In this document: positions 33,720 to 42,422 of the stretch, piece by piece
Layout of the letters: every line of letters starts with the position of its first letter
Numbering within the stretch: position 1 is the stretch's first letter
Origin: CBDCUC01 sp965222485
GTDB taxonomy: Bacteria > Pseudomonadota > Alphaproteobacteria > Rhizobiales > Hyphomicrobiaceae
DNA length: 64,000 nt
Direction: 5' to 3'
NCBI GenBank assembly: GCA_965222485.1
Contig: CBDCUC010000040.1
Span: 744,001 to 808,000 of the forward strand
The notes under the pieces: model-generated
What the model saw: the letters and a program-made list of their open reading frames with translations, nothing else
Told to the model about the DNA's origin: nothing
The model's database searches: none
Translations under genes and position numbers: made by a program

Positions 33720-35216
33720 ATGATGCACATCAGGAAATTCATCGGCTGGGTTGCCATGCCCTCATTGCTGTTCGTTGTTGTGGGGACAGGCGTCCAATCC
33801 CTTTCGCCTAATGAGAAGGCCACAGCCGCTCCCGCAGCCACCCTGGAACCTGGCGAAGCGTTTCCAGGCGGCAAGACGACGACGGACCGTGCCGCGACTA
33901 ACCGCAATGCCTTTTCGCAATCGTCCGCCAACATTGGTTTCGCAGGTGAAAGCGACTTCAAAATCGGTAATGCGATCTTCCGGAAACTTTGGGTGTCATC
34001 TCCCGCATCGACAAAATCGTCAGACGGCCTTGGTCCCCTCTATAACGCCCGCGCGTGCCAACATTGTCACTTAAAGGATGGCCGTGGCCATCCGCCAGAA
34101 GCAAACTGGCCCGAAGATAATGCGGTTTCGATGTTTCTAAGACTGTCTATTCCGCCTCAGAACAACGACGACAGAAAGTTACTCACCGATGGGCGGATCA
34201 ATGTCGTTCCCGAACCGACGTACGGTGGCCAGTTGCAGGATCTCGCCATTCAGGGTCATGCCGCCGAAGGCCGCATGCATATTGCGTATGCCGAGGAGAA
34301 CGTTGCATTGGCGGATGGTACGAAGGTCTCGCTGCGTCGGCCGACTTATACTGTCACCGATCTCGGCTATGGTCCACTTCACCCCGACACAATGTTGTCT
34401 CCGCGCGTGGCACCACAGATGATAGGACTGGGTCTTCTGGAGGCGATTCCCGAACAAGACATTCGTGCCGGCGCCGATCCAGATGATGCCGATGGCGATG
34501 GTATTTCCGGTCGCACCAATGAAGTTTGGTCTGTCAAACTAGGTCGCATCACGCTAGGTCGTTTTGGTTGGAAGGCTGGAAATCCTTCCATTGCCCAGCA
34601 GAGCGCTGGTGCTTTTTCAGGCGACATGGGGCTTTCGACGACCATGTTCCCGGATGCTCACGGCGATTGCACCAAGAGCCAGCCGCGCTGCCGCAGAGCG
34701 CCCGACGGAAATTCACCGCCCGGCATCGGTCACGAAGTGGCGCCCGAGTTGTTTGATGCGCTGTTGTTCTACGCCCAGAATCTTGCAGTGCCCAAGCGCC
34801 GCGGGGCGAGCAATCCTGACGTGCTGGCCGGCAAGGCTTTGTTCGCGGATGCAGGCTGCGCCGCGTGCCATAAGCCCACCTTCACCACCGGTTCTGTACA
34901 AGTCCATAAACATCTCGGCCATCAAAAGATTTGGCCTTACACCGACTTACTTTTGCACGACATGGGCGACGGTCTCGCTGACAACCGACCTGAAGGCCGC
35001 GCGAACGGCCGTGAATGGCGCACAGCCCCGCTGTGGGGTATCGGCATGACGGAACAAGTCAGCGGTCATACCTACTTTCTGCATGATGGGCGTGCGCGAA
35101 ACATCGAAGAAGCGATACTTTGGCATGGCGGAGAAGCACAAGAATCTCGCGACGCATTTGCCGCCATGTCGCGCAATGCTCGTCAGGTACTCATCGCATT
35201 TGTAAACTCTCTGTGA
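33720..35216 (+). CDS. DUF1111 di-haem c-type protein
   Basis: A 498-residue exported protein of the di-haem oxidoreductase-like (thiol oxidoreductase) family. A signal anchor (about 7-25) is followed by two haem sites, CQHCH (Cys113/Cys116/His117) and CAACH (Cys380/Cys383/His384), and the motifs PTYGGQLQDLAI and FLHDGRARNIEEAILWHGGEA (two pieces). The family is found with imelysin and DUF1513 proteins in iron-regulated loci and is proposed to do periplasmic redox chemistry. Start ATG 33720 after AGCAGGA; an adjacent ATG is equivalent. Confidence 0.9.
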   Translation: MMHIRKFIGWVAMPSLLFVVVGTGVQSLSPNEKATAAPAATLEPGEAFPGGKTTTDRAATNRNAFSQSSANIGFAGESDFKIGNAIFRKLWVSSPASTKSSDGLGPLYNARACQHCHLKDGRGHPPEANWPEDNAVSMFLRLSIPPQNNDDRKLLTDGRINVVPEPTYGGQLQDLAIQGHAAEGRMHIAYAEENVALADGTKVSLRRPTYTVTDLGYGPLHPDTMLSPRVAPQMIGLGLLEAIPEQDIRAGADPDDADGDGISGRTNEVWSVKLGRITLGRFGWKAGNPSIAQQSAGAFSGDMGLSTTMFPDAHGDCTKSQPRCRRAPDGNSPPGIGHEVAPELFDALLFYAQNLAVPKRRGASNPDVLAGKALFADAGCAACHKPTFTTGSVQVHKHLGHQKIWPYTDLLLHDMGDGLADNRPEGRANGREWRTAPLWGIGMTEQVSGHTYFLHDGRARNIEEAILWHGGEAQESRDAFAAMSRNARQVLIAFVNSL

Positions 35217-35247
35217 TCGCGCAAGCGTCGCTAATACACAAGCACGA

Positions 35248-35275
35248 GCTCACGCGCGTGTGATGCGCCGTGAGC
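35248..35275. terminator. hairpin downstream of the DUF1111 gene
   Basis: GCTCACG and CGTGAGC form a stem extended by CGC/GCG around a 7-nt loop, 31 bp after the stop. There is no T tract. Likely the 3' boundary of the rightward iron-locus transcript. Confidence 0.45.
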
Positions 35276-35754
35276 CTCCAAGGTATGCCTTGTCAAAGAG
35301 GGAATTTTTCCCACGCCAATACGGGAAAGGTTGAGGGGATTTGTTCCCGCTCATCCCGCCAAAGTCCCACGTCTTGCCCAATATCAAGCCCTGAGCCATC
35401 ACACGCAAATGTGTGTCGCGTTGAAGCACTGGCGGCTACGCGCGCAGTTACGCGCTTCTTTGTCAGCGCTCATTAGAAATGCAGCACTCATTCTTAAAAA
35501 TTTTTAATTGGCAATTGGCCGGCCGCGTACGCAGATAACGTGTCGCTGGCAGGTTAGTACTGCGTACTCGGACGCGAGATGATCATGCTTCGAGCGTCAC
35601 GGCTTTCCCGGCCTGTCAGCGCACGAAGACCCAAAATTACGCCGCGAGGCGTTCTGCATGAAACGCCGTCGGCGCGGCGTCGAGTGCATGGCGCTAGCGG
35701 AACATGCTCACAGAAGCATGCAAATGGAAGCAAAAGAAGAGGAGAAGACTTGAG
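35276..35754. other. non-coding stretch with an AT-rich palindrome
   Basis: About 480 bp with no supported gene. A perfect 14-bp palindrome TTAAAAATTTTTAA lies at 35494-35507, in the only AT-rich part. It could be a promoter UP element or nucleoid-protein site for the small gene at 35755. Confidence 0.45.
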
Positions 35755-36012
35755 ATGATCCGCACTATTGTCATTGTATCCGCCATCAGCGCAGCACTTG
35801 CCGGTTCTGCCTTGGCAAATTCGTCCGCGCCAAATGAGCGTAGCGTCTTCAGTCCCAAGGAAGCTATGCGCTTTCTCGCTCATCAGGGATATGCGCAGAT
35901 TTCGAACCTTCGGCAGGATGCCAATGGACACTGGCATGCCACAGCGCTGAAAGACGGCAATAAGCGTTTTGTATCGATCAAGACACGTGAAGCTGCCGAA
36001 GTGACGAACTAA
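35755..36012 (+). CDS. small exported PepSY-like protein
   Basis: An 85-residue protein with a signal peptide (cleaved after ALA, about residue 21) and one PepSY/YPEB-like domain: a helix (SPKEAMRFLAHQGY) followed by strands with a conserved N-G-HWHATA. Such single-domain proteins are periplasmic with unknown partners. ATG 35755 follows AGAGGAGA. A strong terminator follows directly, so it is a monocistronic, probably abundant transcript. Confidence 0.7.
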   Translation: MIRTIVIVSAISAALAGSALANSSAPNERSVFSPKEAMRFLAHQGYAQISNLRQDANGHWHATALKDGNKRFVSIKTREAAEVTN

Positions 36013-36049
36013 CGGGTGTCTGGATAGTACGCCCAATTGTCACGCTTGC

Positions 36050-36089
36050 AACTGTGGTACCCGGGCTGCAATGGGTACCACAGTTTTTT
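36050..36089 (+). terminator. intrinsic terminator
   Basis: A perfect 12-bp stem ACTGTGGTACCC / GGGTACCACAGT with a 10-nt loop, followed by six T (36084-36089). It is the clearest rho-independent terminator in the window and ends the PepSY-like gene. Confidence 0.93.
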
Positions 36090-36121
36090 CTTTCCAGCCG
36101 CCGCCGTTCGGATTTCAGGCA

Positions 36122-36472
36122 CTATTCCTGCAACGGCCAGTCAAATTGCAACTTCATAACGACCCGCTCAGTCTCCCAGACGGGCGGCGTTGCAAGCTGC
36201 ACCATCTCAATCGGCTGCTGGCGTACAATGTTCCCTTCCTTGTCAATCAGTACAACGCGGCCCGGCGCATCGCTTGATTGTCCTGGCATTGCGAACAAAG
36301 AGCGGCATCGATAGACGACGACCCGCCAGTCGTTGTTCGGTGAATGGAACTGGCGATAGACCTCTCCTCCGGCGTAGCAGTGGAAAATCGAGAAAAGCGA
36401 GGTAGCAATAGCGGCAGTGATGGCCGCAACGCCGATCAATAAAACAACATACCTAGTTACTGGCGTTCCCAA
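36122..36472 (-). CDS. membrane-anchored small protein of unknown function
   Basis: A 116-residue protein with one N-terminal hydrophobic helix (about 8-30) and a compact extracytoplasmic domain with two Cys. The start is TTG (36472), preceded by GAGGAG. It begins 11 bp after the photolyase stop and is probably co-transcribed with it. I do not recognise the family. Confidence 0.6.
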   Translation of the reverse strand: MGTPVTRYVVLLIGVAAITAAIATSLFSIFHCYAGGEVYRQFHSPNNDWRVVVYRCRSLFAMPGQSSDAPGRVVLIDKEGNIVRQQPIEMVQLATPPVWETERVVMKLQFDWPLQE

Positions 36473-36483
36473 GCCACTTCTCC

Positions 36484-37914
36484 TCAGCGACCCGCCGCTT
36501 GCGCTTCCTTGACCTTTTCATAGCCGGCAAGCGCCGAGGCCCGCGCCTGCTTGTGTTCAACAATAGGTTCTGGATAGTTCACCCCGAGTTCCACACCAGC
36601 GTTAGCCAGCTGTTCCTTAGACGCTTCGAATGGTGCATGGATAATATTTGTATCCAGACCAGCCAGTTCCGGGCACCAGCGTCGCACATAGTCTCCATCG
36701 GGATCGAATTTGCGGCCTTGAGTGACTGGATTAAAAATTCTGAAGTAGGGTGCCGCATCCGCCCCACAGCCCGCGACCCACTGCCAGCCGGCTGCGTTGT
36801 TTGCCAGATCCGCATCAACCAGGGTATCGCGAAACCACGCCTCGCCATGTCGCCAGTGAAGTCTCAAGTGTTTCACTAGGAAGCTTGCCGACACCATACG
36901 TGCACGGTTGTGCAGGTAGCCAGTCGCCCAAAGCTCACGCATCCCGGCATCGACAAACGGATAACCCGTCAAACCGCGTTGCCAACATGTCAGGTCGTGC
37001 TCGCACTCGCGCCAGGGGTAGTGATCGAAATTCGGGCGCCAGTTATGCGTCGGTAGATCGGGGAAGTGATAAAGAAGGTGATGGCAGAATTCTCGCCAGC
37101 CGATTTCGTTTAAAAACTTTTCGATGTCCTTACGCAGTTCCGGTTTTTCATCGCTCAGAAATTTTGTGGCTGCCCACACCTGGCGGACCGAGATCTCACC
37201 GAAATGCAAATGCGCAGATAGTCGTGAGACGTTATTCAAATCTGGTCTGTCACGTAGGGTGGCGTAACCTTCAAGGCGGTGGTCTAAAAATTTTTCAAAC
37301 TGCGCGCGCGCGCCTGCCTCTCCCGGCTGCCACAAGTCGGACCAACCGGATGCCCAGTTGGGGGACGTGGGCAGTAATCCCAACTCAGGAAGATCAAGGG
37401 TCTGCCCGTCTGGTATAAGAATGTCTGGATTTGCCGCCGCCAAAGGCCGCTCAATGCGCTGTTTTTCAACGGTCCGCCAAAACGCCGAGTAAACCTTGAA
37501 GGGGCCGCCACTCTTTGTGTTGACCTGCCACGGTTCAACAAGGAGGCTTGCATTGAAGCTGCGCACATCAATGCCGCTTTGTCTCAAACCTGTCTTTATC
37601 GCTTTATCGCGTTGTATGGCGTTTGGCTCGTAGAGCCGGTTCCATACGACGCAATCCGCTCCGGTCTGTTTGACAAGTTGGGTCAGGACGTTTTGCGCAT
37701 CACCTTGTTCAAGAACAAGGCCGCCCAGCCGGCTTCGCAAATCCGACAGACTATGGTGCAGCCACCAGTCGCTGGCTGATCCCGTTGCCAACGGGTCTTT
37801 ACTTTTATCGTCTGCAACGTAGAGCGGAACAATTGGCCCTCGCCTTACTCCATATGAAAGCGCAGGGTTGTCAGACAGTCTCAGATCCCGCCGAAACCAG
37901 ACGATGGTCGCCAT
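36484..37914 (-). CDS. phr: deoxyribodipyrimidine photolyase (class I cryptochrome/photolyase)
   Basis: A 476-residue light-driven enzyme that repairs cyclobutane pyrimidine dimers. The N-terminal Rossmann domain opens IVWFRRDLRLSDNPAL; the C-terminal FAD domain shows TGYPFVDAGMRELWATGY, LHNRARM, and DADLANNAAGWQWVAG with the substrate and FAD contacts, split here into short motifs. It is next to the fatty-acid methyltransferase cluster, as in alphaproteobacteria where photolyase belongs to the RpoE-ChrR singlet-oxygen regulon. Confidence 0.94.
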   Translation of the reverse strand: MATIVWFRRDLRLSDNPALSYGVRRGPIVPLYVADDKSKDPLATGSASDWWLHHSLSDLRSRLGGLVLEQGDAQNVLTQLVKQTGADCVVWNRLYEPNAIQRDKAIKTGLRQSGIDVRSFNASLLVEPWQVNTKSGGPFKVYSAFWRTVEKQRIERPLAAANPDILIPDGQTLDLPELGLLPTSPNWASGWSDLWQPGEAGARAQFEKFLDHRLEGYATLRDRPDLNNVSRLSAHLHFGEISVRQVWAATKFLSDEKPELRKDIEKFLNEIGWREFCHHLLYHFPDLPTHNWRPNFDHYPWRECEHDLTCWQRGLTGYPFVDAGMRELWATGYLHNRARMVSASFLVKHLRLHWRHGEAWFRDTLVDADLANNAAGWQWVAGCGADAAPYFRIFNPVTQGRKFDPDGDYVRRWCPELAGLDTNIIHAPFEASKEQLANAGVELGVNYPEPIVEHKQARASALAGYEKVKEAQAAGR

Positions 37915-38023
37915 GATTCTGTGTACCTCTTAAAGCGAGCGCCACCACGACCATGTTGGTAGGCAGCACAATAAAAGGACGGTGGCGGGAGTGCGCTCTA
38001 CGTGGATATTCAAATCCAGGGCG

Positions 38024-39256
38024 TCAGAGCTTGCGCAGCTGGTAGATTCCGACGTCGATCATTCCTTCTGCAAAACCTGCCTCGCAATAAGTGAGGTAGT
38101 AATGCCATAAACGCCTGAACCTGTCATCGAATCCTAAACGCTCAATTTGCGGCCAAGCGGAATGGAATCGCTCGCGCCAAAGCTGTAGCGTGCGCGCGTA
38201 GCATTGTCCGAATAGTTCAACGCGCTCCAGCCCAAGCCCGGCTGCGGTGGCCTGATCTGCGATAATGCGCTGCGTTGGCAGCATGCCGCCGGGAAAGACG
38301 TACCTCTGAATAAAGTCAGCCGACCTGCGATAGTCGTCAAAGTACGCCTCATCTAGGGTGATGACCTGCAGCACGGCGCTTCCACCGGCACGAAGACGGC
38401 CACTGATTGTCTCAAAGTAGCGTGGCCAATAGGCTTCCCCAACAGCTTCCATCATTTCAATGGAGACGACATGATCAAAGGATTCCCCGACATCGCGATA
38501 ATCCTGAAGCCGGAATTGACAAGCCTCTGTGACGCGCTCTCGCATTGCTAGATCCTCAGCATATCGCAATTGTTCCTGCGAAAGCGTGAGCGCCGTGACG
38601 TTCGCTTCATGTTTTTTGGCGGCGCGAAGTGCGAATGCGCCCCATCCACATCCGATTTCGAGCACCTCATCATTCTCTTTTAGATCGAGCATCGCCAAGA
38701 TGCGATCAATCTTGTGCTGCTGAGCGTGCGAAAGCGTTGTTGCACCGTCTTTGAACAGTCCGCTGGAATAGACCATTTGGTCATCGAGCCAATGTCGATA
38801 AAAATCGTTGCCCAGGTCATAGTGTTCGGAAATGTTGCGCTTTGCGCCCTGGCGAGAATTTCGCCGTGAGATATGGGCGATACGATCGGCAAGCCGCACC
38901 CTAAAAAGGCTTTTGCCCGACGACATAAACCGATCGCGGTTCTTGACGAAAAAGCGAAACAGTCCGGTGAGATCCGAACATTCGATATCTTTCGACATGT
39001 AGGCTTCTGCAAAGCCGACCGTTCCGCGACACAACGCCTTGTAAACCACTTTGTAGTTGTTGAGCTTCAACAACGGTTCGCTTCCGCCGCTAGACCGTCC
39101 AAAACGGATCCGTTGCGAGGTCGGCAGTTCGACAACGATGGAGCCCACAGGCTCCCAAGACAGCAGCTGTCGCGCTGCGCGTGCGAGCAATTGAGAGCGC
39201 ACCCGCGCAATCGGACGCAGCTCTGTCGAGTTATCGGCAGTCAGGTCTTGGATCAT
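38024..39256 (-). CDS. SAM-dependent fatty-acid methyltransferase (cyclopropane synthase family)
   Basis: A 410-residue cyclopropane-fatty-acid-synthase family protein. The SAM motif VLEIGCGWGAFAL is preceded by the typical ISEHYDLGNDFYRHWLD block and followed by RLQDYRDV and SIEMMEAVGE. Encoded with DUF1365 and FAD-oxidoreductase genes, it resembles either a cyclopropane synthase or the UfaM-type methylase of furan fatty acid synthesis in Rhodobacter; sequence alone does not settle which. It starts 3 bp after the DUF1365 stop. Confidence 0.9.
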   Translation of the reverse strand: MIQDLTADNSTELRPIARVRSQLLARAARQLLSWEPVGSIVVELPTSQRIRFGRSSGGSEPLLKLNNYKVVYKALCRGTVGFAEAYMSKDIECSDLTGLFRFFVKNRDRFMSSGKSLFRVRLADRIAHISRRNSRQGAKRNISEHYDLGNDFYRHWLDDQMVYSSGLFKDGATTLSHAQQHKIDRILAMLDLKENDEVLEIGCGWGAFALRAAKKHEANVTALTLSQEQLRYAEDLAMRERVTEACQFRLQDYRDVGESFDHVVSIEMMEAVGEAYWPRYFETISGRLRAGGSAVLQVITLDEAYFDDYRRSADFIQRYVFPGGMLPTQRIIADQATAAGLGLERVELFGQCYARTLQLWRERFHSAWPQIERLGFDDRFRRLWHYYLTYCEAGFAEGMIDVGIYQLRKL

Positions 39257-39259
39257 GCT

Positions 39260-40048
39260 TTAGGACTGTTCCTTGCTTGCAGAGATAAACGACACAGGTG
39301 TCTTTGGCCCCCGCGGGCGCGCCACCAGACGCAGTCCTTTGAGCCAAAGTTTTGCTGCCTCGATGTGTATTGCAGCAATGACTTTTATGCTAAGCCAGCC
39401 CGTCGCAACGAGCGCGCGCAAAAGTTCTTTGTCATTGAATTCAGAACGTTCACCGCGGAAATAGGCCTTGAGGATGGCACCGTCGTCGTCCTTCAACGCC
39501 ACACCAACCGTCAGGTTATGCTCATTCAACGGTGTGACACGGAAACTGTAGCGGCCTGAAACCGAATTGAAGGGTGATACGTAAAGCCGCTTTCGGCAGC
39601 CCTGCGCAGTTGGTCCGCCAGCTTCAGTGTCTGCAGGAAGCACATAGGTCTTTCTCTGACCAAACGTGTTGTTGACCTCGTAGACAACAAGCTGAAGCGA
39701 GCCATCATAGCCAAGCCCAAAATAGACGGTGAGAGGATTAAACCCGTAGCCGGCCACGCGCGGATAGCACAGCATCATAAAGCGGTCGACTTTGTCGCCG
39801 TTCACGGCATGCGTCGCGATTTCATTGAGGTATCCACTAAGCGCTTGCCCGTTACCATGATCTCGATCGTGAATGCTGAAGAGATTGAAACGATTGTATG
39901 AGAAAAGACGAGAGCGTCGGTCAAGCTCACTGAGACGGCTGCAATCCACGAGCAGTGAAAACACACGGTAGCTCAGCGCATGCTGCAGTGGCCGCAGCCG
40001 CTTATGGACAACATTGCCGACATATATCGCGTCTCGAATGTCTGTCAT
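39260..40048 (-). CDS. DUF1365 protein
   Basis: A 262-residue protein with the DUF1365 pattern: an opening of the IYVGNVVHKRLRP type, LFSIHDRDHG and PRVAGYGFNPLTVYF, then a C-terminal VSPFNSVSGRYSF. Function is unproven, but the family nearly always sits between a flavin amine-oxidase-like gene and a fatty-acid methyltransferase. Its ATG overlaps the upstream gene by 4 bp. Confidence 0.9.
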   Translation of the reverse strand: MTDIRDAIYVGNVVHKRLRPLQHALSYRVFSLLVDCSRLSELDRRSRLFSYNRFNLFSIHDRDHGNGQALSGYLNEIATHAVNGDKVDRFMMLCYPRVAGYGFNPLTVYFGLGYDGSLQLVVYEVNNTFGQRKTYVLPADTEAGGPTAQGCRKRLYVSPFNSVSGRYSFRVTPLNEHNLTVGVALKDDDGAILKAYFRGERSEFNDKELLRALVATGWLSIKVIAAIHIEAAKLWLKGLRLVARPRGPKTPVSFISASKEQS

Positions 40049-41373
40049 TGTGCGGCCGTTCTAATCGCGGTTTCACCAAGGTGAATGCGGCCAGACTCAC
40101 TCTCGACATGCCACGGCCTGCGCTCACCACCCAGTTGTTCTGCCACCGCCAACCCGCTTTGAATCCCATCCTCGTGAAAACCATAGCCAAAATAGCTTCC
40201 GCAGAACCAAGTTCGGTTCACTCCTTGCAATGCCCACAGTGCCTTTTGAGCTGCCATCGCTGCAGAGCTGAACACGGGGTGATCGTAATCAAAAACCTGA
40301 ACAATTTTGGATGGGTCGATGTCAGTCGACGGATTGAGTGTGACGAATAAATCGTCGCCTACGCTGAGGTCCTGCAGCCTGTTCATCCAGTAAGTTACGC
40401 ACAGGTCGCGCTCAACACCATCACTGTTCTTTAGATAATTCCAGCTGGACCACAACCGCCTGCGGCGCGGCATCAAGCGGTCATCTGTATGAAGCACGGC
40501 ACGGTTTTTCTGGTAAGCAAACGCACCAAGCAGACGCGACTCCAGTGGGCTCGCATCTGCAAGAAGATTACACGCTTGGTCTGAATGTGTGGCAACGACA
40601 ACGTGGTCGAAAGGACGAACCGTACCGGCTGAATCCTCAACCAGTACCTGCCGGGCTTTGCGGTGCAGCCGGGCTGCAGGTTGTTTCAAAAGCACCTCAA
40701 AACCGGCATCAGCTGCGAGTGCGGAAACATAAGAACGGCTGCCGTTTTTCACACTGCGCCATATGATACGGTCACGAAACTGCAGCATGCCATGGTTGGC
40801 ATAAAAATCGACAAAGTTTCGGGCGGGAAACTGCAGCATGCCCGCCATCGTCGTCGACCAGATCGCCGCACCCATTGGGACGATATGATTTTCAACAAAC
40901 ACGCGGGAATAGCCTTCTTGATCGAGAAATGTTCCCAATTCGACTGACGTCGGATAGCTGTCCAGCCGGCGCTGGGACGTTCGAAAAAAACGATCAATCT
41001 CCTTGAGCAACCGCCAGTGAGATGGCCGCAGGAGGTTGCCAGGCTGTCCAAAGAAGGTTGCAATGCCCGAACCGGCGTATTCATAAGTGCCCCCGTCAAG
41101 CGATAGAGCAAAACTCATTTCCGTATCGTGAGTTTTAACGCCGAGGTGTTGGAACAATGCCGTCAAATTCGGGTAATTTGCTTGGTTGTAAACAATAAAG
41201 CCCGTATCGACAGGCGTTTGAGCGTCGCCTAGCGCAACATCAACAGTGTTCGCGTGACCGCCGAGCCGACTATCAGCCTCGTAAATTGTCACTTTGTGCC
41301 GTTTGGACAGCAACCAGGCCGCCGACAGACCTGAAATGCCGGAACCGATCACGGCGATTCTTAGCTGTGTCAT
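40045..41373 (-). CDS. FAD-dependent amine-oxidase-like oxidoreductase
   Basis: A 442-residue flavoprotein with the N-terminal dinucleotide site IAVIGSGISGLSAAWLL and the ADSRLGGHANTV block of this subfamily, ending with a WFCGSYFGYGFHEDG substrate-region motif. Members act with DUF1365 and a methyltransferase on unsaturated membrane lipids, plausibly as a desaturase or oxidase. It is the first gene of the leftward three-gene operon and has a candidate ECF promoter upstream. Confidence 0.88.
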   Translation of the reverse strand: MTQLRIAVIGSGISGLSAAWLLSKRHKVTIYEADSRLGGHANTVDVALGDAQTPVDTGFIVYNQANYPNLTALFQHLGVKTHDTEMSFALSLDGGTYEYAGSGIATFFGQPGNLLRPSHWRLLKEIDRFFRTSQRRLDSYPTSVELGTFLDQEGYSRVFVENHIVPMGAAIWSTTMAGMLQFPARNFVDFYANHGMLQFRDRIIWRSVKNGSRSYVSALAADAGFEVLLKQPAARLHRKARQVLVEDSAGTVRPFDHVVVATHSDQACNLLADASPLESRLLGAFAYQKNRAVLHTDDRLMPRRRRLWSSWNYLKNSDGVERDLCVTYWMNRLQDLSVGDDLFVTLNPSTDIDPSKIVQVFDYDHPVFSSAAMAAQKALWALQGVNRTWFCGSYFGYGFHEDGIQSGLAVAEQLGGERRPWHVESESGRIHLGETAIRTAAQ

Positions 41374-41399
41374 GCTGTTCCCTGCTCAAAACGTACCTC

Positions 41400-41429
41400 T
41401 TTTTACGCTGATGTGCGACGGTCGGATCA
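41400..41429 (-). promoter_or_regulatory. candidate RpoE/ChrR-type ECF promoter
   Basis: On the minus strand TGATCC (41429-41424), 18 bp, then TAAAAA (41405-41400), 27 bp before the oxidoreductase ATG. The singlet-oxygen sigma factor RpoE of Rhodobacter recognises TGATCC-N18-TAAGA, one base different. The genes downstream are of the kind this sigma controls. Confidence 0.55.
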
Positions 41430-41508
41430 CTGCGAAAACGGCTCCGGCTGTGATCCGTAGAAGCTCGGGTGACGTTGGAATTACATAAGATGAGCGAGGA
41501 GCAGCACG

Positions 41509-41916
41509 ATGGCCCAGCACCTGGCAGCCTACTGTTTCACGGCAGCCGCCTTTTTTATCATTGATATTATCTGGCTGGGTTTTGTGGCCACGCGGTTCTA
41601 TACAGATCGGCTCGGTCATCTATTGCTCGAACAGCCCAATTGGGGCGCCGCATTCGTGTTCTACGCGCTTTATGTGGCAGGCATAGTGATTTTTGCGGTG
41701 GCTCCTGCCTTGCGAGAGGAATCGGCCGGCCATGCGTTAGTTTTCGGGGCACTATTCGGCTTTTTTGCTTACGCGACCTACGACATGACCAATTACGCGA
41801 CACTGCGCGACTGGCCCTTGACCGTGTCTCTTGTTGACATGGCCTGGGGTACCGCCTTGACAGGGGTCTCCGCGCTGCTTGGTTATTTTGGCACTCGCCT
41901 GCTGATGTCAGTTTGA
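41509..41916 (+). CDS. DUF2177 membrane protein
   Basis: A 135-residue four-helix inner-membrane protein with the DUF2177 signature FFAYATYDMTNYATL. Function unknown; it is often beside the FAD-oxidoreductase/DUF1365/methyltransferase genes, here divergent from them. ATG 41509 follows GAGGAGC. Confidence 0.87.
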   Translation: MAQHLAAYCFTAAAFFIIDIIWLGFVATRFYTDRLGHLLLEQPNWGAAFVFYALYVAGIVIFAVAPALREESAGHALVFGALFGFFAYATYDMTNYATLRDWPLTVSLVDMAWGTALTGVSALLGYFGTRLLMSV

Positions 41917-41983
41917 CACACAGTTTTGTGGCACGGAGACCAACATTGGCGTCATCACTCTAGAACCCACGCTGCTGCGGAGA

Positions 41984-42268
41984 TCAGGCGGTGTTGTCGT
42001 TTGACGCTTCAGGCGGCTCGCTGCGGCACGGCAGGAACAGATCGAGGTTTGGGCAGAACTCAGGGATAGCGCTGCCGGTGTCGGACGTCATGAGCCATCG
42101 CAGGCACTCATCGCAAGATGCACAGTCCAGGCAGCGCGTCCGAGCTTCAAGATACGCATCGCCAGCGTCAACGCGCGCAAGCGTAGAAGCATCAACACCA
42201 AGGCGCCGCATCATGTCGTTCATACGTCGCGCACGTTGTTCGACGCGACGAACCTGCGGCCAATTCAT
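41984..42268 (-). CDS. DUF6455-like small Cys-rich protein
   Basis: A 94-residue cytoplasmic protein with a Cys motif CLDCASCDECLRWL and a later FCPNLDLF, as in DUF6455. The pattern suggests a small metal-binding domain. The frame runs upstream to 42433, but GGGAGGTG just before ATG 42268 fixes the start. It follows the broken membrane gene on the same strand. Confidence 0.72.
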   Translation of the reverse strand: MNWPQVRRVEQRARRMNDMMRRLGVDASTLARVDAGDAYLEARTRCLDCASCDECLRWLMTSDTGSAIPEFCPNLDLFLPCRSEPPEASNDNTA

Positions 42269-42422
42269 GGCTTCACCTCCCATGTGTGTGGCTTGGCTTT
42301 CGGTCCCGTAGCACAAGTATCGCGCTAGAACGGGTACGCACTTGTTCTTTTTCGCCAATTTCCATGCAGCATAATTCCACCCGCCCGTACTTTGAGGCAG
42401 ATCAATTAGCGACACGATAGGC

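Noticed and set aside
41452..41491. TGATCC...TAAGAT as an ECF promoter for the DUF2177 gene
   Set aside because: The spacing is 29 bp rather than 18, so the match is probably chance.
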